A stretch of 64,000 nt of DNA, taken from positions 124,001 to 188,000 of the forward strand of contig NZ_KE150458.1 of assembly GCF_000411455.1 (NCBI RefSeq), given 5' to 3'. The notes under the pieces were generated by a model, which worked only from the letters and a program-made list of their open reading frames with translations, was not told the DNA's origin and ran no database searches. Below are positions 60,388-64,000 of this stretch, in pieces (position 1 is the first letter of the stretch; each line of letters begins with the position of its first letter). The translations under genes and the position numbers were made by a program. Source of the stretch: Microbacterium sp. oral taxon 186 str. F0373 (GTDB taxonomy: Bacteria; Actinomycetota; Actinomycetes; Actinomycetales; Microbacteriaceae).

Positions 60388-60746
60388 GCACGGCAGCTCC
60401 CCGGAGGATCTTCTCGAGCCACGTGCCTAAGCGTCTCAACCGCGATCCGAAGCCGTACGTGTCACCGCGGGGCGTTCGATACGCGGAAGGCGATCTGTAC
60501 TTCGGTGAAGGGGAGCTCGCCTACGACCCACGCCCAGAGTTCGAGCACGACCAGCACAACCCGGCGAACCCGATCCTCGCCGCCGTGCGCGCCGAAGTGA
60601 TTCGTGCGTACGGCGGACACCTGGCCGCTTGGTTCAGATCGAGCATCTGGCCAGACATCCCTTACCACTACCTCGCCCATCATCAGGACCACGTCGATCA
60701 TGCGCGCCCAGTGCTCGCCCGGCTCGCCGGAAGCGTCACTCCGTGA
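60384..60746 (+). CDS. Hypothetical protein, 120 aa, paralogue of 60743
   Basis: Contains DPKPYVSPRGVRYAEGD and QHNPANPILAAVRAE, matched by the next protein (DPQPYVDRNGRRSAWRD; QHNRPNPILDSVRR). Tandem duplication. GTGA overlap. Function unknown. Confidence 0.55.
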   Translation: MSTAAPRRIFSSHVPKRLNRDPKPYVSPRGVRYAEGDLYFGEGELAYDPRPEFEHDQHNPANPILAAVRAEVIRAYGGHLAAWFRSSIWPDIPYHYLAHHQDHVDHARPVLARLAGSVTP

Positions 60747-61168
60747 GGCAGTTCGCTTCGACCCGACCGCGCTACGACGACCCCCAGCCGTACGTGGACC
60801 GAAACGGCAGACGCAGCGCATGGCGGGATGTGCCCGCTAATGCTGCATGGCGGCACGCACCCCGGGCGGAGCTTAGCCATGTGCAGCACAACCGTCCGAA
60901 CCCGATCCTCGATTCTGTCCGCAGGTACGGCCATGCGCCGGCCGATGTCCTGTGGGCGATCGATCACGGAGCACGCAAGCCCTACGACAGACGCTCCAAA
61001 CGGCTACAAGCTGCCGCGCGGATCGGCAGCGCGGAACTCAAGCCCTGGGAAGGGCAATGGGTGATCCACCGGGCTCGCACCTCCGCAGGGCAGGAGCTTG
61101 AGGATTGCTTGGTTCACACGATCGCCGTGCTCACCCGACGCGAGCGAGTCTTCGCCGTCCTGCTCTGA
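60743..61168 (+). CDS. Hypothetical protein, 141 aa, paralogue of 60384
   Basis: Shares the DPQPYV and QHN-x-PNPIL core with its neighbour, then a longer basic C-terminus (SKRLQAAARIGSAELK) and a helical end (VHTIAVLTRRERVF). GTG 60743 overlaps the preceding stop. After it, 61169-61283 holds no clear gene. Confidence 0.55.
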   Translation: MRQFASTRPRYDDPQPYVDRNGRRSAWRDVPANAAWRHAPRAELSHVQHNRPNPILDSVRRYGHAPADVLWAIDHGARKPYDRRSKRLQAAARIGSAELKPWEGQWVIHRARTSAGQELEDCLVHTIAVLTRRERVFAVLL

Positions 61169-61283
61169 GGAACCCAGAGTGACGAGCCGCTCGCTCCCGA
61201 CCTCACCGATCCGTCTCGGCTTCGCGTCGCCGTCGTGAGCGCTAGGCGGCAAGCGTCCGGCGTTCTCCCGACTTGGTTGCCCG

Positions 61284-61294
61284 CCGTGCATGTG
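61284..61294 (+). promoter_or_regulatory. M1 element with short leader
   Basis: 20 nt before ATG 61315; AGAAGGG lies between, so the mRNA has a leader of about 14 nt. Confidence 0.55.
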
Positions 61295-61314
61295 GTGTTC
61301 AGAAGGGATCGATA

Positions 61315-61692
61315 ATGAGCGAGAAGAACAGCTATGTCGTCGTCAGCGTGAAGCTGCCGGTCGATATTTATCAGGTGCTGGACCGCAAGGCCAAGGCAAG
61401 TGACATCTCCGTCGGTGCGCTTCTGAGCGCGTTCATCGTCGCTTCGATCAAGGCCTCGCTCGGCGACGCGGCGAAGTTTGTCGTGCGCACCATCCACCCG
61501 AAGCGTGTGCGTCAGGAAGGCCGTCGCGCCTACGTGCGCGTGCGCGATGAGGATGTTCCCGAGATGCGCGCAATGGTCCAGGAGAAGGCATCTCCGGATC
61601 GGATCGCTGAGCGTTTCGGCATCTCCCGAGCCTCGGCGCTGAACTGGCGACGCAAGATCCTCGACGAGGATCAGCTCACAGACGCTGCGTGA
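61315..61692 (+). CDS. Ribbon-helix-helix plus HTH regulator
   Basis: 125 residues. The N-terminus (VVVSVKLPVDIYQVLDRKAK, then VGALLSAFIVASIKASL) has RHH layout. A C-terminal HTH (PDRIAERFGISRASALNWRR, about 98-117) follows. A double DNA-binding protein of this size could control the element, perhaps through M1-type sites or the palindromes. That link is speculation. AGAAGG before the ATG. Confidence 0.65.
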   Translation: MSEKNSYVVVSVKLPVDIYQVLDRKAKASDISVGALLSAFIVASIKASLGDAAKFVVRTIHPKRVRQEGRRAYVRVRDEDVPEMRAMVQEKASPDRIAERFGISRASALNWRRKILDEDQLTDAA

Positions 61693-61955
61693 TGGCTGCC
61701 GTCGAGCACATCACCATCGACGGTATCGCCGTCTCCTGGTACTGCACGTCTTGCCTCCGGGAGCTCGGCGCCGAGGATGCGACTGGTGTCGATGATCCTC
61801 TCGGGCAGCCGTGCGATGCGTGCCCGCATTGCGGTTCCGACGCGATCGCCTGGGAGCCCTGGTCCGGACAGGTCAAGGACGGCCGCTATCTCCCTGACGG
61901 CTCGGACGGGCTGCCGGCGGTCGAATGGCGAAACGCAGAACCGTGGGGCGACTGA
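61692..61955 (+). CDS. Zinc-ribbon protein, 87 aa
   Basis: WYCTSCLREL and QPCDACPHCGSD give a four-Cys zinc ribbon. ATG shares a base with the RHH-HTH stop, so they are coupled. GTG 61689 is an alternative. Confidence 0.6.
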   Translation: MAAVEHITIDGIAVSWYCTSCLRELGAEDATGVDDPLGQPCDACPHCGSDAIAWEPWSGQVKDGRYLPDGSDGLPAVEWRNAEPWGD

Positions 61956-61959
61956 ACTG

Positions 61960-61970
61960 CCGCACTCATG
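61960..61970 (+). promoter_or_regulatory. M3 element (CCGCACTCATG)
   Basis: CCGCACTCATG, GTGAGC, then ATG 61977 of a tagged gene. Confidence 0.5.
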
Positions 61971-61976
61971 GTGAGC

Positions 61977-62699
61977 ATGAGCATTTTCGATGAGGCCCTC
62001 CACCCCCGGCTAGCCACGGGCGAGTTCACGGCGAAGCGCAACAGCGCTCCGGACTGTCAGCTCATGGACGACATCATGGGCCCCGACGCTATCGTCGGGA
62101 ACTACGTCAACGCCGATCGACTTGTCGGTGCTGCAGGTGTCGTAGAGGTCGACGCGGGCGCGTTCACTGGCGGCGAGGTGAAGGACGCGCGGGCTCTCCA
62201 AGAGGGTGAGAGGCTTCTGTGGCGCTCAGTCACCGACGACGGTGAGCGATACTTCGCCGAGACGGTCACGCACGTGCAGGCTGGAATCAACGACAAGTAC
62301 CAGCGGGTCGTGATCGTGGAAACCGCCCGCCTGCCCGGAGGAAACAGACACCTTGAGTTCCGCAGCTCGCAGACCGTCGGTGTCCTCGCGGACAGGGAGG
62401 AGCCCGTCCCGTTTCCGCAGCTCCGCTTCGGGCACACGCCCGAGGAGCTCACCGTTGAGGTGGAGTCTTCCGACAGCCACGGCTCGACAATCGTGCTCCG
62501 CAAGAACGGCACCACCACTGCACTCGACCGGTTCCGAATTGCGAGCAGGCTTCGTCCGGGCGCGATCCCGCTGATCGAGAGCAGCCGCGACATCCAGGAG
62601 CTGGTCGCGAACCGCTTCATCCCGCTCGCAGGGTTGAGCCTTGACGAAACCCTCGCGCGGGAACCGGCCGGACACGGCGGCCGAGCCTGGAACGACTAG
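61977..62699 (+). CDS. Tagged hypothetical protein (HPR...NSAP N-terminus), 240 aa
   Basis: Residues 4-26 carry the tag (FDEALHPR, GEF, K-x-NSAP). The rest is beta-rich and acidic (LRFGHTPEELTVEVESS) with no family recognised. Start ATG 61977 is exactly 6 nt after M3; ATG in the element is disregarded. A terminator is downstream. Confidence 0.7.
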   Translation: MSIFDEALHPRLATGEFTAKRNSAPDCQLMDDIMGPDAIVGNYVNADRLVGAAGVVEVDAGAFTGGEVKDARALQEGERLLWRSVTDDGERYFAETVTHVQAGINDKYQRVVIVETARLPGGNRHLEFRSSQTVGVLADREEPVPFPQLRFGHTPEELTVEVESSDSHGSTIVLRKNGTTTALDRFRIASRLRPGAIPLIESSRDIQELVANRFIPLAGLSLDETLAREPAGHGGRAWND

Positions 62700-62814
62700 C
62701 CGCCCTCCCCCTCCACCGGTGCGCTCCCACCGACGGGCTGAGGCCCGCTTCTCGACCTGCGCTACAGGTTCATCCCTTTGGCGGATTCCACTCGGGTGTA
62801 CGGCCACTAGCTTG

Positions 62815-62842
62815 AGCGATGCGGGGGAGTCCCCGCATCGCT
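62815..62842 (+). terminator. Hairpin terminator
   Basis: Perfect 12-bp stem AGCGATGCGGGG/CCCCGCATCGCT, loop GAGT; no T-run. Ends the transcript of the tagged gene. 62700-62814 shows no gene. Confidence 0.65.
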
Positions 62843-62904
62843 TGCGAATGTGAGCCTCACGCAGATCCATCCTGGCGGCGTTCGCACCGGAGAAGGGACC
62901 GCTC

Positions 62905-63384
62905 GTGCGCATCAGCTTTGGAAAGAGGCTCACCCTCGGTGCACTCGCCGCCGCGCTATTCGTCGGAGCGAGCGCTCTGCCGGCGTCCGCGACGTCCGGG
63001 ACGGGGTTCGACAACACCAACCCCGCTGCCGGGCCTGACTACTGTGCCACCGGCTCCGTACCGATCAAGACCGTGAATCTGTACGCCAACGGGGTCGGAC
63101 CTCTCGTGGGGTACATGGAAGTGCGCTACTCCTCGAAATGCGGGACGAACTGGGTGCGCGTCTACAACATCAACACTCCGGATGCCAGGAGCCAGACCTA
63201 CATCCAACGGCCCGCGCAGGGCTCACTCCCGGCTTCCGTACCAATCACCAGCGACAACGTCTTCCCGGGCGGCTGGGCCTACGGGTACCAGCTGTACGCC
63301 GCCGGCTCGACGTGCATCAACGTCCAGGGGCGACTGTCCGCCAGTGCCTTCACCGCCGACTCAGGAGTGATCTATCTCTGCTGA
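62905..63384 (+). CDS. Secreted protein of DUF2690-like type
   Basis: 159 residues. N-terminal signal peptide (SFGKRLTLGALAAALFVGAS, ending in ASA near residue 28). The mature part has YCATGSVPIKTV, a GYMEVRYSSKCGTNWVRVY segment and Cys at the end (CINVQ, YLC), resembling actinobacterial secreted DUF2690 proteins. GTG start at 62905 with GAAGGGA 6 nt upstream. It has its own start region after the terminator. Confidence 0.7.
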   Translation: MRISFGKRLTLGALAAALFVGASALPASATSGTGFDNTNPAAGPDYCATGSVPIKTVNLYANGVGPLVGYMEVRYSSKCGTNWVRVYNINTPDARSQTYIQRPAQGSLPASVPITSDNVFPGGWAYGYQLYAAGSTCINVQGRLSASAFTADSGVIYLC

Positions 63385-63497
63385 GACGTGTTCCCCGGCG
63401 TGCCCGCACGGATCTGTCTCGGCACCGCACATCTCACCAGCATCCATGCGAGCGGAGACGCGGACCTGACTCGACGGGAACGCGATACGCGGACGGA

Positions 63498-63508
63498 CCG
63501 TGCATGTG
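63498..63508 (+). promoter_or_regulatory. M1 element (CCGTGCATGTG)
   Basis: 6 nt (TGAAGC) before ATG 63515. Confidence 0.6.
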
Positions 63509-63514
63509 TGAAGC

Positions 63515-63907
63515 ATGACGAACACGCGCCGTGACGAACTGGTGTCTTTCCTTGAGGAAGCGCACCTGCGAGTCTCCGACGGCTCCCGCCCCATCTCATC
63601 CGAGGACGCCCGCGGAGTCGCCGACGAGTTGCTCTTCGGTGACGGCTCTCCGGAGTGGGTCGCTCACATCGAGCCGCACGCCGAACAGGCGGTGGTAGTC
63701 CTCGCGTACCATGCCACCGCTGAGTGGGTTGATGACGCGGTGGATGATGGGCCTTGGGGAACCGGAGCGTGGGTGTGTCAGTGTGGTGAGGTGATCACAA
63801 ACGGTGACCTGTCTGTTCCCGAGGGGACGGTCGGCGAGGTGTCCCCGAAGAGCATCTGGCTCGCTCGTCACCAGGTCGGAGTACTCGGGATGCGAGGTGC
63901 GCTATGA
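63515..63907 (+). CDS. Hypothetical protein, 130 aa
   Basis: Acidic soluble protein (ELVSFLEEAHLRVSDG; AYHATAEWVDDAVDD) with a C-x-C (VCQCGEV). No family recognised. Starts 6 nt after M1; ATGA to the partial gene. Confidence 0.55.
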   Translation: MTNTRRDELVSFLEEAHLRVSDGSRPISSEDARGVADELLFGDGSPEWVAHIEPHAEQAVVVLAYHATAEWVDDAVDDGPWGTGAWVCQCGEVITNGDLSVPEGTVGEVSPKSIWLARHQVGVLGMRGAL

Positions 63908-64000
63908 CCGGCGCTACGCCAAGAAGGGTGCCCTGCGCGAGCTGCCCTTACCGTCAGACCGTGCCTTCTGGGATCTGGCACCCCGACGAGTACGACAAGC
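63904..64000 (+). CDS. Partial gene, DUF6283-like
   Basis: First 32 residues only: VPCASCPYRQTVPSG then IWHPDEYDK. This CxxCPYR/PSGIW start resembles DUF6283 proteins of actinobacteria. Runs off the right edge. ATGA overlap with the preceding gene. Confidence 0.6.
   Translation, partial: MTGATPRRVPCASCPYRQTVPSGIWHPDEYDK

Overview
The window looks like accessory DNA of a high-GC actinobacterium. A Micrococcales/Microbacteriaceae-type host is my inference from strong G/C third-position bias, frequent GTG starts and protein families; there is no rRNA, tRNA or core gene to confirm it. No phage structural gene, integrase or recognisable partition gene is present. A set of membrane-linked transfer ATPases suggests a conjugative plasmid or integrative conjugative element, of which both ends lie outside the window.

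Layout. (1) 1-8.5 kb, minus strand: a DNA/nucleotide-processing block (DinG-like helicase, cut by the window edge; dNMP-kinase-like protein; Dam-type methyltransferase; DEDDh exonuclease; 5'-deoxyribonucleotidase; RNase H-domain protein) mixed with two proteins carrying a shared N-terminal tag. (2) 8.5-30.7 kb, mostly minus: the transfer block with two FtsK-like ATPases, a VirB4-like ATPase, a TcpC-like membrane protein, a VirD4-like ATPase, a replication-relaxation-like protein and a NERD nuclease. It is interrupted at 17.5-20.7 kb by a plus-strand Cas4/RecB-like nuclease, a companion gene and a GNAT-like gene. (3) 30.8-40.5 kb: three insertion sequences (IS3-type 31032-32327, IS21-type 33617-35743, IS3-type 39048-40298), each with visible inverted ends and target duplications. 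The two IS3-type copies break genes. Around the IS21 copy is a largely gene-free, strand-asymmetric region. (4) 40.5-64 kb, nearly all plus: a dense run of about 60 small, mostly unknown genes, many with Cys pairs and linked by ATGA, GTGA or TGATG overlaps. It also holds an AbiE toxin-antitoxin pair and a secreted protein.

The strongest new signal is a promoter-like grammar. The element CCGTGCATGTG occurs 28 times (20 plus, 8 minus; three copies read CTG). In most copies it lies exactly 6 nt before an ATG, with C usually at -1 and no separate Shine-Dalgarno sequence. Where the gene starts farther downstream, a Shine-Dalgarno sequence is present. That is what a -10-type element making leaderless transcripts would look like. 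Two sister elements, CCGCAGGGGTG (before transfer genes) and CCGNNCTCATG (before tagged genes), keep the same CCG-N5-RTG plus about 6 nt design. In the entries below these are called M1, M2 and M3.

The second signal is an N-terminal module (E-x-x-HPR, then G-x-F, then usually K-x-NSAP) on five otherwise unrelated proteins, including the AbiEii toxin. The third is a pair of about 320-bp iteron-like clusters, built on GTCGGGCTGGAG, in inverted orientation 39 kb apart (17.06 and 56.0 kb).
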